DNA of 64,000 bases, taken from Prolixibacteraceae bacterium. GTDB lineage: Bacteria > Bacteroidota > Bacteroidia > Bacteroidales > Prolixibacteraceae. Where the stretch lies: NCBI GenBank assembly GCA_003506435.1, contig DOAQ01000036.1:62001-126000 (forward strand), written 5' to 3'. The notes under the pieces are model-generated. The model saw only the letters and a list, made by a program, of their open reading frames with translations, ran no database searches and was not told the origin of the DNA. Position 1 is the first letter of the stretch. Every line of letters begins with the position of its first letter. The position numbers and the translations under genes are program-made. Shown in pieces: positions 53,375 to 62,461 of this stretch.

Positions 53375-53632
53375 ATGAGTTCAGGAAAAGTATTGTTGGG
53401 TGTATTGGCAGGCTTAGCCGCCGGTGCATTAATAGGAATTCTGTTTGCTCCTGATAAAGGATCGGAAACACGGAAAAAAATTGTTAAGAAAGGCGAAGAA
53501 TATGCTGATGAAATCAAGGAGAAAATTAACAGCCTGCTGGATGATCTGTCTCAGAAAATTGATGAAACGAAAGCCAAAGCTGATGAAATGGCATCAGAAG
53601 CTCAGGCAACGGTTGAAGATGCCAAGGTATAA
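53375..53632 (+). CDS. YtxH domain protein (envelope stress-like)
   Basis: About 85 residues. MSSGKVLLGVLAGLAAGALIG forms a glycine-rich membrane anchor ending ILFAPDKGSETRKKI, the defining YtxH motif, followed by a long charged coiled-coil-like helix (DEIKEKINSLLDDLSQKIDETKAKADE). ATG 53375 matches the normal start of the family; ATG 53348 would add nine residues. It forms a small operon with two further genes of the holin-like/unknown kind, a common Bacteroidota trio without firm function. Confidence 0.85.
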   Translation: MSSGKVLLGVLAGLAAGALIGILFAPDKGSETRKKIVKKGEEYADEIKEKINSLLDDLSQKIDETKAKADEMASEAQATVEDAKV

Positions 53633-53653
53633 TGTTGGGGAGAGATTAAAAAC

Positions 53654-54001
53654 ATGAACATGAACGAACAATCTGATTTAATTAATTCGCTCATTGAAAA
53701 AGGCGAACAATACGGCAAAACAACGCTTGAGTTGCTGAAACTTAAAACACTTGACAAATCAGCCGATGTCGCTTCGAATATAGTCTCATGGCTCATTGTC
53801 GTGATTTTTGCCGTATTGTTCTTTCTTATTTTAAATATTGGGATTGCTTTATGGATTGGAGAACTCCTCGGGAAATCGTATTACGGTTTTTTTGTGGTTG
53901 CAGGCTTCTACGCGTTGCTTGCGCTAATTTTTGGCATTTTCCGGAAACAACTCATTAAAAATCCGGTTAATAACTCCATTATTGACCAAGTACTCGAATA
54001 G
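53654..54001 (+). CDS. Holin-superfamily-III-like membrane protein
   Basis: 115 residues with two adjacent membrane helices (NIVSWLIVVIFAVLFFLILN and YYGFFVVAGFYALLALIFGIF) and charged ends, the architecture of the DUF1469/phage-holin-III-like family found in bacterial chromosomes, usually unrelated to phage lysis. The neighbours are YtxH upstream (21 nt) and an unknown gene 3 nt downstream, so the three are cotranscribed and possibly act in the envelope. Confidence 0.75.
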   Translation: MNMNEQSDLINSLIEKGEQYGKTTLELLKLKTLDKSADVASNIVSWLIVVIFAVLFFLILNIGIALWIGELLGKSYYGFFVVAGFYALLALIFGIFRKQLIKNPVNNSIIDQVLE

Positions 54002-54004
54002 CTT

Positions 54005-54400
54005 ATGACCACACAAACTGCATCTGAAAGACTTAAAGAATCCATTCGCCTGCTTGAAATTAAACAAGAAGAGGAAGGGAAGATTCTGAAAGAACAATTA
54101 CGAATTACTTACGAAAGTCTGAAGCCTGTAAATCTGATAAAAAGCTCGCTGAAAGAGATTACAAGTTCAGTCGAAGTTAAAAATGATTTGTTTGGTGCGA
54201 TTATGTCGATTCTTTCGGGATACCTTACCAAACGGATGGTGGTTGGTTCCGAAAGTAATGTTTTTATGAAACTGATCGGCGCTCTTCTCCAATTTGGAGT
54301 TACCGGCCTGATTGCAAAAAATGCAGATACCATTCGTGAATTTTTTTCTGTCATCATCGATAAATTAGTTCGTCCGGCAGAAGAAACTACCCAAACTTAA
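54005..54400 (+). CDS. Conserved hypothetical protein, YtxH/holin-associated
   Basis: 131 residues. An N-terminal amphipathic part (ERLKESIRLLEIKQEEEGKILKEQL) is followed by a moderately hydrophobic stretch (LIGALLQFGVTGLIAKNADTI). No known domain was recognised. It starts 3 nt after the holin-like gene and is convergent with the GT39 gene, with only 26 nt between stops and no clear terminator. Confidence 0.7.
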   Translation: MTTQTASERLKESIRLLEIKQEEEGKILKEQLRITYESLKPVNLIKSSLKEITSSVEVKNDLFGAIMSILSGYLTKRMVVGSESNVFMKLIGALLQFGVTGLIAKNADTIREFFSVIIDKLVRPAEETTQT

Positions 54401-54426
54401 CTTTTAGCCAATTCTTCCTTGAAATG

Positions 54427-56085
54427 TTATCTGATTGCGATGACTTTGTGTCGTACAAGATGGTCTTGTTTTACAGTTTCCGCATCAGAAGTAAAAAGCA
54501 GGGGCACGATTGGAAATGATTTCCATTCGGATGAAATCGTTGAAACGGTATAGTTTTCAGAAGTAAAATCAGGCAGTATGTCTTCCCTGAAGATGATCAG
54601 CGTGTCGAAAAGTGCAATTGGCGGCGTTTGAGGTTCAATACATTTTACGGTGATTGCTCCACGAGTGGCAACCCGTATTTTTGCTGCCACTTTTTCGGGG
54701 CCGTAAAATACGATTGTTTGGCTTTTGGGTTTGTGTTTTTCCAGGTAGGCGGCAATTTGCATACTCTGATCGGGACGTGCAAAATTACCGATCAACATCG
54801 ATACACTCAGCATCGTGAGTAGAATTGAAGCAGAAATGGCTTTTGTTTCTGATAGGAGAGGAGCGTTTTTATGCAAAAAAATGATTTTCAACCCAAACAT
54901 AATTGCAAGTATTGCAGAGACAATAGATGTGGTGGTATTTCCCAGCCGGGCTGCGATCACAACTGAAATCAGGGAAACGATGATTCCGGCAATTTGCAGG
55001 ATTATATTGGTTGCGGAGAGACTCTTATCAGTTGACCTGCTTCTTGTAGAATCCAGAAAAACAGCTATTAATACAGAAATTAAAGGAAAAACGGGAAGAA
55101 AATAACGGTCGTAAAATTTTACAGTGAATACTGAAAACACAAACATGGCAATCAGCCAGGTGCCGGTAATTGCAGCAAACAGCCGGTAATGCTGAGAAAT
55201 TTCCGGACTCCTGAAAAATGTTTTGATTTTCAGTTTTGAAATGGGTGCAATCCAGAAGATGAAATAACCGGCAATGGTGAGCAATGCAAACGCGGCATTC
55301 TTCAATATCCGGAAATGGTTTTCAGAAACCCGTCCGCTTACCTGGTCGGCGAAAAACGAAACAATAAACTGATCGCCGTGAAGAATATACATTAAAATGT
55401 ACCACCACAAACCAACGATCAGTCCAATTATAATGGCAGGCCAGTTGATGAGGGATTTAAGGCTGGTTCTTTTCCATGGATTGAAAAGCAGGAATAAAAC
55501 GGACAGAAGCATGAAAACAGCGGAGGGAATTCCTTTGGTGGCAAATGCCAGCGCAAAACCGAGATAAAACAACCACAAATCTTTATTGCGGGGTTGGTCG
55601 GATACAAAAATTCCGGCCAATCCCAGTACCCCGATTGCAAAAAACAAAGCCTGCGGCAAATCGGGTATCGAGCGCGACGAACTGAGAATCAACAGCGGGT
55701 TGGAGGCGGCAATCAGCAGTGCAATCAGCGAAATCTCCTTGTTTTTTGTCAGTTTGAAGGCAATCCTGTAAGTGACAAAAAGTAAAAGCATTCCGAAAAT
55801 CAGGAACGGCAACCTCGACGAAAACTGGCTGATGCCAAACAATTCGTAGTTTCCGGCGACCATCCAGTACGTGAAAATGGGTTTCAGAAAACGCGGTTCG
55901 CCATCTGCCTGTAAGGGCGTGAAAAAATCATGCGACTGTACCATCTGAATAGCTGCATCGGTGTAATGCAGTTCGTCGACATAATGCAGCATGTACGTGA
56001 GGGACAGCGGGGCTGTGCAAATCATGAATGCAATGATCCAAAATACAGGGGAGTTGCTGATCCGGTTTTTATTAAATTGAAACAT
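54427..56085 (-). CDS. GT39 (ArnT/PMT-like) membrane glycosyltransferase
   Basis: 552 residues, strongly hydrophobic with about ten membrane helices. The first periplasmic loop holds YVDELHYTDAAIQMVQS, the acidic metal/substrate motif of GT-C enzymes, followed by RFLKPIFTYWMVAG; SSRLPFLIFGMLLL and SIPDLPQALFFAIGVLGLAGIF also fit. It uses a polyprenyl-phosphate sugar donor to modify lipid A, glycans or proteins outside the inner membrane; the specific acceptor is unknown. A fragment of its 3' end is duplicated at 51934-52029. Single gene, leftward. Confidence 0.85.
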   Translation of the reverse strand: MFQFNKNRISNSPVFWIIAFMICTAPLSLTYMLHYVDELHYTDAAIQMVQSHDFFTPLQADGEPRFLKPIFTYWMVAGNYELFGISQFSSRLPFLIFGMLLLFVTYRIAFKLTKNKEISLIALLIAASNPLLILSSSRSIPDLPQALFFAIGVLGLAGIFVSDQPRNKDLWLFYLGFALAFATKGIPSAVFMLLSVLFLLFNPWKRTSLKSLINWPAIIIGLIVGLWWYILMYILHGDQFIVSFFADQVSGRVSENHFRILKNAAFALLTIAGYFIFWIAPISKLKIKTFFRSPEISQHYRLFAAITGTWLIAMFVFSVFTVKFYDRYFLPVFPLISVLIAVFLDSTRSRSTDKSLSATNIILQIAGIIVSLISVVIAARLGNTTTSIVSAILAIMFGLKIIFLHKNAPLLSETKAISASILLTMLSVSMLIGNFARPDQSMQIAAYLEKHKPKSQTIVFYGPEKVAAKIRVATRGAITVKCIEPQTPPIALFDTLIIFREDILPDFTSENYTVSTISSEWKSFPIVPLLFTSDAETVKQDHLVRHKVIAIR

Positions 56086-56197
56086 TGTTTGTAATCGGTT
56101 GTAAACTAGTTATTTTGCTTTTATTTTGTGCTCTCCGGCAAATTTAAGACAAAGGAATGTAAATCGTTTAAAATTTGAATTAATTCATTATTATTAG

Positions 56198-56226
56198 ATT
56201 GAAAGGGGCATTTTGCTTTATATTTG
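56198..56226 (+). promoter_or_regulatory. Bacteroidota-type promoter before argH
   Basis: ATTG (56198-56201), 17-nt spacer, TATATTTG (56219-56226, perfect TAnnTTTG). Transcription would start near 56231, giving a short leader of about 15 nt before the argH ATG. Confidence 0.6.
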
Positions 56227-56245
56227 TCAGTAAAATAGATTAGAA

Positions 56246-57577
56246 ATGAAACTTTGGGATAAAGGAACTTCAGTAAACAAATTGATTGAAGATTTTACGG
56301 TTGGCAAAGACCGCGAACTGGATGTATATCTGGCAAAGTACGATGTTTTGGGTTCCATGGCACATGCCATTATGCTCGAATCAATTGGATTGTTGACTGC
56401 CGGTGAGAAGACAGATCTTCTTGCCGAATTGAAATCTATTTACAAAGAGGTTGAGGCAGGCAGGTTCAAAATTGAGGATAGCATTGAAGATGTACATTCC
56501 CAGGTAGAACTGATGCTTACACGGAAACTGGGCGATGTGGGCAAAAAAATCCACAGCGGACGTTCCCGCAACGACCAGGTTTTGCTCGATCTGAAACTGT
56601 TTACCCGTTCCGAAATCCAAAAGATTGTTGATTCAGTTACTGAGCTATTTTCATTGCTGATCAGTCAGGCTGAAAAATATAAAAATGTGCTGATGCCCGG
56701 CTACACGCATTTGCAGGTGGCTATGCCTTCGTCGTTTGGCTTGTGGTTTAGCGCCTATGCCGAAAGTTTGGTCGACGACCTCGAAATATTGCAGGCAGCC
56801 TATAAAATAACCAATCAAAACCCGCTGGGCTCAGCGGCTGGCTATGGTTCTTCATTTCCATTGAACCGTACGATGACAACCGAATTACTGGGTTTCAATA
56901 CCATGAATTACAACGTGGTGTATGCGCAGATGGGACGTGGCAAAATGGAAAAAACCGTTGCCATGGCGCTGGCATCCATTGCTGCAACCATTTCGAAACT
57001 GTCCTTCGATGTGTGTCTGTTTATGAGCCAAAACTTTGGTTTTGTGGGCTTGCCCGATGAACTGACCACTGGTTCGAGTATCATGCCGCATAAAAAGAAC
57101 CCCGATGTTTTTGAACTGGTACGTTCGCATTGTAATAAAATTCAGGCAGTACCCAATCAAATAACCTTGATGGTCAATAATTTGCCAAGTGGATATTTCC
57201 GCGATTTACAAATTATTAAAGAGGTTTTTCTGCCGTTGTTTGAAGAAATGGATGATTGTTTGAAGATTACGGCATTTGCAGTTTCAAACATTAAAGTAAA
57301 CGATGGGATTATAAATGACGACCGCTATAAATATGTTTTCAGCGTTGAAGATGTCAACCGGCTGGTGCAAAACGGTGTGCCTTTTCGTGATGCGTACAAA
57401 CAGGTAGGAAAGCAAATTGAAGCAGGGGAATATATACCCTGTAAAGAGCTGAGCCACACGCACGAAGGTAGTTTGGGCAACCTTTGTTTGCCTGAAATTG
57501 AAGGCAAAATGAACACGGTTCTGAATGGATTTCAGTTTTCATGGGTAAACGAAGCAATCGAAAAGCTTCTCAGATAA
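56246..57577 (+). CDS. argH: Argininosuccinate lyase
   Basis: 443-residue enzyme of the fumarase/aspartase superfamily that splits argininosuccinate into arginine and fumarate, the last step of arginine synthesis. Signatures: WDKGTSVNKLIEDFTVGKDRELD, EDVHSQVELMLTRKLGD, GKKIHSGRSRNDQV, MPGYTHLQVAMPSSFGLW, NPLGSAAGYGSSFPL and the family hallmark TGSSIMPHKKNPDVFELVR. It stands alone behind its own promoter, with no other arg gene in view. Confidence 0.97.
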   Translation: MKLWDKGTSVNKLIEDFTVGKDRELDVYLAKYDVLGSMAHAIMLESIGLLTAGEKTDLLAELKSIYKEVEAGRFKIEDSIEDVHSQVELMLTRKLGDVGKKIHSGRSRNDQVLLDLKLFTRSEIQKIVDSVTELFSLLISQAEKYKNVLMPGYTHLQVAMPSSFGLWFSAYAESLVDDLEILQAAYKITNQNPLGSAAGYGSSFPLNRTMTTELLGFNTMNYNVVYAQMGRGKMEKTVAMALASIAATISKLSFDVCLFMSQNFGFVGLPDELTTGSSIMPHKKNPDVFELVRSHCNKIQAVPNQITLMVNNLPSGYFRDLQIIKEVFLPLFEEMDDCLKITAFAVSNIKVNDGIINDDRYKYVFSVEDVNRLVQNGVPFRDAYKQVGKQIEAGEYIPCKELSHTHEGSLGNLCLPEIEGKMNTVLNGFQFSWVNEAIEKLLR

Positions 57578-57895
57578 AACAGACTGTCTGTTAAGTGAAT
57601 GTTATTATTTTTTTCGGGTATTTTGTTTCGAAGAAAAGGCATTTATTCTTAATTCCCTTTAATTCAGGCTTATTTAATAGGAAAGAAACATCTCCTGCTG
57701 ATTCTGTGATTTGTTGTCTTTTTTTTATTAAGATTGGCTGTTGGTAAAATATTCGTTATTTTTGCTTTCACTTTGTAATTATTTAATGTGTTTTGCTTAC
57801 AATATTTCATTTTATGGAATAAGAGTGACGCAAATAGGTAAAATATCATTAGATGGGGAGAGGCAGACGAGAAATAACACTTAAAAGTTGAGAAA
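57578..57895. promoter_or_regulatory. 318-nt region before gltB: palindrome and promoter
   Basis: A 15-nt near-perfect palindrome AACAGAC-T-GTCTGTT begins directly after the argH stop (57578-57592), too short for a terminator and possibly an operator. A promoter candidate lies at 57733-57764, TTG-N20-TATTTTTG, which fits the Bacteroidota consensus and predicts a leader of about 125 nt before gltB. The rest is AT-rich without an open frame. Confidence 0.45.
57733..57764 (+). promoter_or_regulatory. Promoter candidate for gltBD
   Basis: ATTG at 57733-57736 and TATTTTTG at 57757-57764 with 20 nt between; start near 57770. The best match to TAnnTTTG in the argH-gltB gap. Confidence 0.5.
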
Positions 57896-60800
57896 ATGCA
57901 GATTAGATTTCCAAAAGCCCAGGGGTTGTACGACCCCGCAAACGAACATGACAATTGTGGAATTGGCTTTGTTGCTCATATTAAAGGGCAAAAGTCGCAC
58001 GATATCATTGAGCGTGGTTTAGAAGTCCTGAGGAATATGGATCATCGGGGCGCTACCAGCTCTGACAATAAAACAGGCGATGGGGCCGGGATTTTGATGC
58101 AAATTCCTGATGAATATATCAGGGAAGTGCTAAAAGTGAATGTTCCGCAGGAAGGTAAATACGGAACAGGTTTGATTTTTCTTCCCCGACAGAAAGAAGA
58201 TGCAGAAAAATGTTTGGAGATATTGACTAAATATGTTGAGCAGGAAGGTCTAAAACTGATCGAATACCGTGATATTGCAGTAGATAGTTCAGCTCCCGGC
58301 GATATAGCCAAAACGACTGAACCTGCCATAAAACAAGTTTTCATTACCGGAAATTTGGAGCAGGAAAGGCTGGAACAGACCCTTTACCTGGTACGCAAAC
58401 AGGCAGAACGGGAAATCAGGGAATCGTCAATCGAAGCAAAGGACGCATTTTATATACCGAGTTTATCATCTAAAATAATCATTTATAAAGGGATGTTGAC
58501 CCCCGACCAGGTACGGGAATATTATATCGATTTGCAGCACCCGAAAATGAAAAGCGCTATTGCTTTGGTGCATTCACGTTTCAGCACCAATACATTCCCT
58601 ACCTGGGATTTGGCGCACCCGTTCCGTATGATTGCCCACAACGGGGAAATCAACACGGTAAAAGGCAACCGCCTGTGGATGCAGGCCCGTGAAGCATTGC
58701 TGAAATCGGAAATCTATGGCAACGACCTGAAAAAATTGTACCCGGTTGTGGAACCCAATAAATCAGACTCTGCTTCATTCGACAACGTTCTCGAATTTTT
58801 GCACATGACCGGACGTTCGTTGCCGCATGCTCTGTGTATGATGATACCCGAATCATTCAACTCGAAGAACCCGATTCCTCAGAGCCTGAAAGATTTCTAC
58901 GAATATCATTCGACCATTATGGAACCTTGGGACGGTCCCGCTTCAATGGTCTTTTCCGATGGTCGTTATATCGGCGGAACCCTCGACCGCAACGGGTTGC
59001 GCCCTTCACGATATATCATTACCAAAAACGATATGATCGTGATGGGGTCGGAAGTCGGAGTACAAACTTTTGCCGCTGAAGAAATTAAAGAAAAAGGACG
59101 GCTTCGTCCTGGAAAAATATTGTTGGTCGATACCAAATTGGGGATTATTATTCCTGATTATGAAGTGAAAGCCCAGTTGAGCCAGCGGAACCCTTATGGG
59201 AACTGGCTGAAGGAAAACCGCCTGGAGATGGAAGACATTGTCGTGAAACAACGGGTGCCGTCGTCGATGGGTGAAGAATTTAAAACGTATGCCGACGTGT
59301 TTGGTTATTCTAAAGAAGACATGGAAATGATCATCAAACCCATGTGCGATTCTTCGGCCGAACCAACCAGTTCGATGGGGAACGATACGCCGATGGCCAT
59401 TTTTTCTGAAAAACCACAGCGTTTTTACAACTACTTCAGGCAGGTATTTGCTCAAGTGACGAATCCGGCTATTGACCCGATCCGCGAAGGACTGGTAATG
59501 TCGCTCACTAATTACATCGGTTCGCTGCATTCAAATATTCTGGATGAAACACAGGAACACTGCAAGCTTATAAAATTCGACAGCCCGATCATTACCAATA
59601 CTGACCTCGGAAAAATTAAGGATCTGAAACACGAACAGTTTTCGCACAAAACTATTCCGATGTTATTCCCGGTAAAAGAAGGAGTTGAAGGGTTTAAAAC
59701 AGCTTTCAGTAATATGCTTGAAGCTGCGGAGAAAGCAGTCGACGAACAAAAGAATTTTATTATTCTTTCAGACCGGAATATATCGGAAGAATATGCACCG
59801 ATCCCTTCGTTGCTGGCGGTTGCTGCTGTTCACCATCATCTGATTCAGAATAAGAAAAGAATGCAGATCGGTATTCTTGTTGAGACCGGTGAGCCCCGTG
59901 AAGTGACCCACTTTGCATTATTGCTCGCGTATGGCGCCAGCGCGATCAACCCATATCTGGCTTTTGCTGCCATCGACGATTTGGTGAAAACCGGTCAGAT
60001 CAACATGGAATACAAGGAAGCGCGCCATAATTACATTAAAGCAATTGATAAAGGTTTGCTGAAAATCTTCTCAAAAATGGGCATCTCAACCTTGAGAAGT
60101 TACCAGGGATCGCAAATTTTCGAGGTTGTAGGGTTGAGCGACGAACTGGTTAACACGTATTTCACCGGGACATCAACAAAAATCGGTGGTCTTGGATTTG
60201 AGGAAATTTGCAAAGAAGCCACCCTGTTCCATGGAAAGGTATTTGGAAGAACCAGCCGTTTCGGAAACAGGAATGATTTTGAAAGTTTTGGTACCTATCA
60301 TTACCGGAAATACGGTGAGCATCACGCCTGGAACCCGGAAACAATCGGGTTGTTGCAATGGTCTACCCGTACCAATGATTATTCGAAATACAAAGAATAC
60401 AGCAAACTGGTTGATGCAGAAAATGCAAAACCTGCATTCATCAGAGGCTGTTTGAGATATAAGAAAAATCCGATTGATATCTCGCTGGTTGAGCCTGTCG
60501 AAGAAATCATGAAACGGTTTGTTACCGGCGCCATGTCGTATGGTTCTATCAGCAAAGAAGCTCACGAAGCGCTGGCTGTTGCCATGAATACCATTGGAGG
60601 CCGAAGCAATACAGGCGAGGGAGGAGAAGATTCTGAACGTTTTGCGACCAGCAAACGAAGTTCTATCAAACAGGTTGCTTCGGGACGTTTTGGGGTTACC
60701 AACAATTACCTCATCAATGCCGACGAACTTCAGATTAAAATTGCGCAGGGGGCAAAACCGGGAGAAGGAGGCCAGTTGCCGGGATTCAAAGTGAATAAAA

Positions 60801-62422
60801 TCATCGCAAAACTGAGGAACTCAACTCCGGGTATTACATTGATCTCGCCACCGCCGCACCACGATATTTATTCGATTGAGGATTTGGCCCAGTTGATTTA
60901 TGACCTGAAGGTGACCAATCCGAAAGCCAAAGTTTCAGTAAAACTGGTTTCTGAAAGCGGAGTGGGAACAGTTGCTGCCGGTGTTGCCAAAGCTTTTTCC
61001 GACCTGATAATCATTGCTGGTTGCGAAGGCGGAACAGGCGCATCGCCCGCCAGCTCGATCAAATATGCCGGGCTCCCGGTGGAAATGGGTATAGCCGAAA
61101 CACAGCAAACCCTGGTGATGAATAATTTGCGCGGACGTGTAAAAGTTCAGGTTGACGGACAATTAAAAAACGGTACCGATGTAATTAAACTAGGCTTGCT
61201 GGGCGGCGAAGAATTTGGGTTCGCAACCTCAGCATTAATTACGCTTGGTTGCATCATGATGCGCAAATGCCATTTGAATACCTGTCCTGCTGGTATTGCT
61301 ACGCAAGACGAAACTTTGCGTAAACGGTTCATTGGCCGTTCAGAATTTGTAATCAACTTCTTCCGGTTTATTGCAGAAGAAGTCCGGGAACATCTGGCCC
61401 AGCTTGGTTATACAAAATTCGAGGATATTGTGGGGCGCATGGATTTGCTGGAAGCCAATCCCGAAGTCATGAACTGGAAAATGAAAAACATTGATTTTTC
61501 GAAACTATTATACATGCCCAAAGAGGCGGGTCTGCACGATATTCACAACACATACCCGAACATCAAGTTTGTTGACGACCACATGGATCACAACCTGATC
61601 CGCGAGGCCAACAAAGCGGTGAAATCGAAAGAAAAAGTGTGGATGTCGCACTCCATCACGAACATCGACCGTACAGTTGGGGCCATGTTGTCGGGCGAAA
61701 TCTCGAAACGATACGGCGAAGAGGCATTGCCGGAAGATACCATCAATGCAACATTCTACGGGACAGCCGGACAGAGTTTTGGCGCCTTCCTGGTGAAGGG
61801 GGTAACATTCCGCCTCGAAGGCGATTGCAACGATTATATTGGCAAGGGTTTGTCGGGAGGTAAAATTATCGTTGTTCCACCCCATGGCTCAATGTTCAAA
61901 CCCGAAGAAAATATCATTGTTGGCAATACCTCGTTTTATGGTGCGACCAGCGGCGAGGCATACATTCGCGGGGTTGCGGGTGAGCGTTTCTGTGTCCGTA
62001 ATTCGGGGGCGAAAACAGTTATTGAAGGTACCGGCGACCATTGTTGCGAATATATGACCGGCGGGCGCGTAATTGTACTCGGGAAAACCGGGCGTAACTT
62101 CGCTGCGGGTATGAGTGGAGGCATCGCTTATGTACTCGACGAAGAAGGTAACTTCGATTATTTCTGCAATAAAGGTCTGGTTGAATTGGAAGCTGTTGAA
62201 GACAAAACCGATATTGTAGAATTACAGGGAATGATCAACAAACATTTGCTGTATACACAAAGTACTTTGGCCGCAAAAATCCTGACCAACTGGGATGAGT
62301 ATCTGCCAAAATTTGTAAAGGTAATACCGATGGAATACAAGAAAGTAATGGAAGAATTGAAATTGCAGGAGCTGAAGCGGAAACTTGAACAAACGGAAGA
62401 TACTCCAAGTCATCAGTATTAA
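57896..62422 (+). CDS. gltB: Glutamate synthase large subunit
   Basis: 1508 residues. Class II amidotransferase domain with the nucleophile Cys in EHDNCGIGFVAHIKG (about residue 22, preceded by a short propeptide) and motifs NMDHRGATSSDNKTGDGAG and HSRFSTNTFPTWDLAHPFR. Central domain, then the FMN-binding synthase domain (GAMSYGSISKEAHEALAVAMN, GEGGEDSERF, GEGGQLPGFK) with the 3Fe-4S cysteines CIMMRKCHLNTCPAGIATQ, and C-terminal beta-helix GXXG domain (GTAGQSFGAFLVKG, GKGLSGGKIIV). Combines glutamine and 2-oxoglutarate to give two glutamates, using electrons from GltD, encoded 39 nt downstream. Confidence 0.97.
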   Translation: MQIRFPKAQGLYDPANEHDNCGIGFVAHIKGQKSHDIIERGLEVLRNMDHRGATSSDNKTGDGAGILMQIPDEYIREVLKVNVPQEGKYGTGLIFLPRQKEDAEKCLEILTKYVEQEGLKLIEYRDIAVDSSAPGDIAKTTEPAIKQVFITGNLEQERLEQTLYLVRKQAEREIRESSIEAKDAFYIPSLSSKIIIYKGMLTPDQVREYYIDLQHPKMKSAIALVHSRFSTNTFPTWDLAHPFRMIAHNGEINTVKGNRLWMQAREALLKSEIYGNDLKKLYPVVEPNKSDSASFDNVLEFLHMTGRSLPHALCMMIPESFNSKNPIPQSLKDFYEYHSTIMEPWDGPASMVFSDGRYIGGTLDRNGLRPSRYIITKNDMIVMGSEVGVQTFAAEEIKEKGRLRPGKILLVDTKLGIIIPDYEVKAQLSQRNPYGNWLKENRLEMEDIVVKQRVPSSMGEEFKTYADVFGYSKEDMEMIIKPMCDSSAEPTSSMGNDTPMAIFSEKPQRFYNYFRQVFAQVTNPAIDPIREGLVMSLTNYIGSLHSNILDETQEHCKLIKFDSPIITNTDLGKIKDLKHEQFSHKTIPMLFPVKEGVEGFKTAFSNMLEAAEKAVDEQKNFIILSDRNISEEYAPIPSLLAVAAVHHHLIQNKKRMQIGILVETGEPREVTHFALLLAYGASAINPYLAFAAIDDLVKTGQINMEYKEARHNYIKAIDKGLLKIFSKMGISTLRSYQGSQIFEVVGLSDELVNTYFTGTSTKIGGLGFEEICKEATLFHGKVFGRTSRFGNRNDFESFGTYHYRKYGEHHAWNPETIGLLQWSTRTNDYSKYKEYSKLVDAENAKPAFIRGCLRYKKNPIDISLVEPVEEIMKRFVTGAMSYGSISKEAHEALAVAMNTIGGRSNTGEGGEDSERFATSKRSSIKQVASGRFGVTNNYLINADELQIKIAQGAKPGEGGQLPGFKVNKIIAKLRNSTPGITLISPPPHHDIYSIEDLAQLIYDLKVTNPKAKVSVKLVSESGVGTVAAGVAKAFSDLIIIAGCEGGTGASPASSIKYAGLPVEMGIAETQQTLVMNNLRGRVKVQVDGQLKNGTDVIKLGLLGGEEFGFATSALITLGCIMMRKCHLNTCPAGIATQDETLRKRFIGRSEFVINFFRFIAEEVREHLAQLGYTKFEDIVGRMDLLEANPEVMNWKMKNIDFSKLLYMPKEAGLHDIHNTYPNIKFVDDHMDHNLIREANKAVKSKEKVWMSHSITNIDRTVGAMLSGEISKRYGEEALPEDTINATFYGTAGQSFGAFLVKGVTFRLEGDCNDYIGKGLSGGKIIVVPPHGSMFKPEENIIVGNTSFYGATSGEAYIRGVAGERFCVRNSGAKTVIEGTGDHCCEYMTGGRVIVLGKTGRNFAAGMSGGIAYVLDEEGNFDYFCNKGLVELEAVEDKTDIVELQGMINKHLLYTQSTLAAKILTNWDEYLPKFVKVIPMEYKKVMEELKLQELKRKLEQTEDTPSHQY

Positions 62423-62461
62423 CAGAAATTTGCAGCAACTAATTTTTAAAAAGAATTTATC

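Noticed and set aside
53654..54001. Holin-like gene as a sign of a prophage
   Set aside because: No other phage genes nearby; the YtxH/holin-like/unknown trio is a common chromosomal arrangement.
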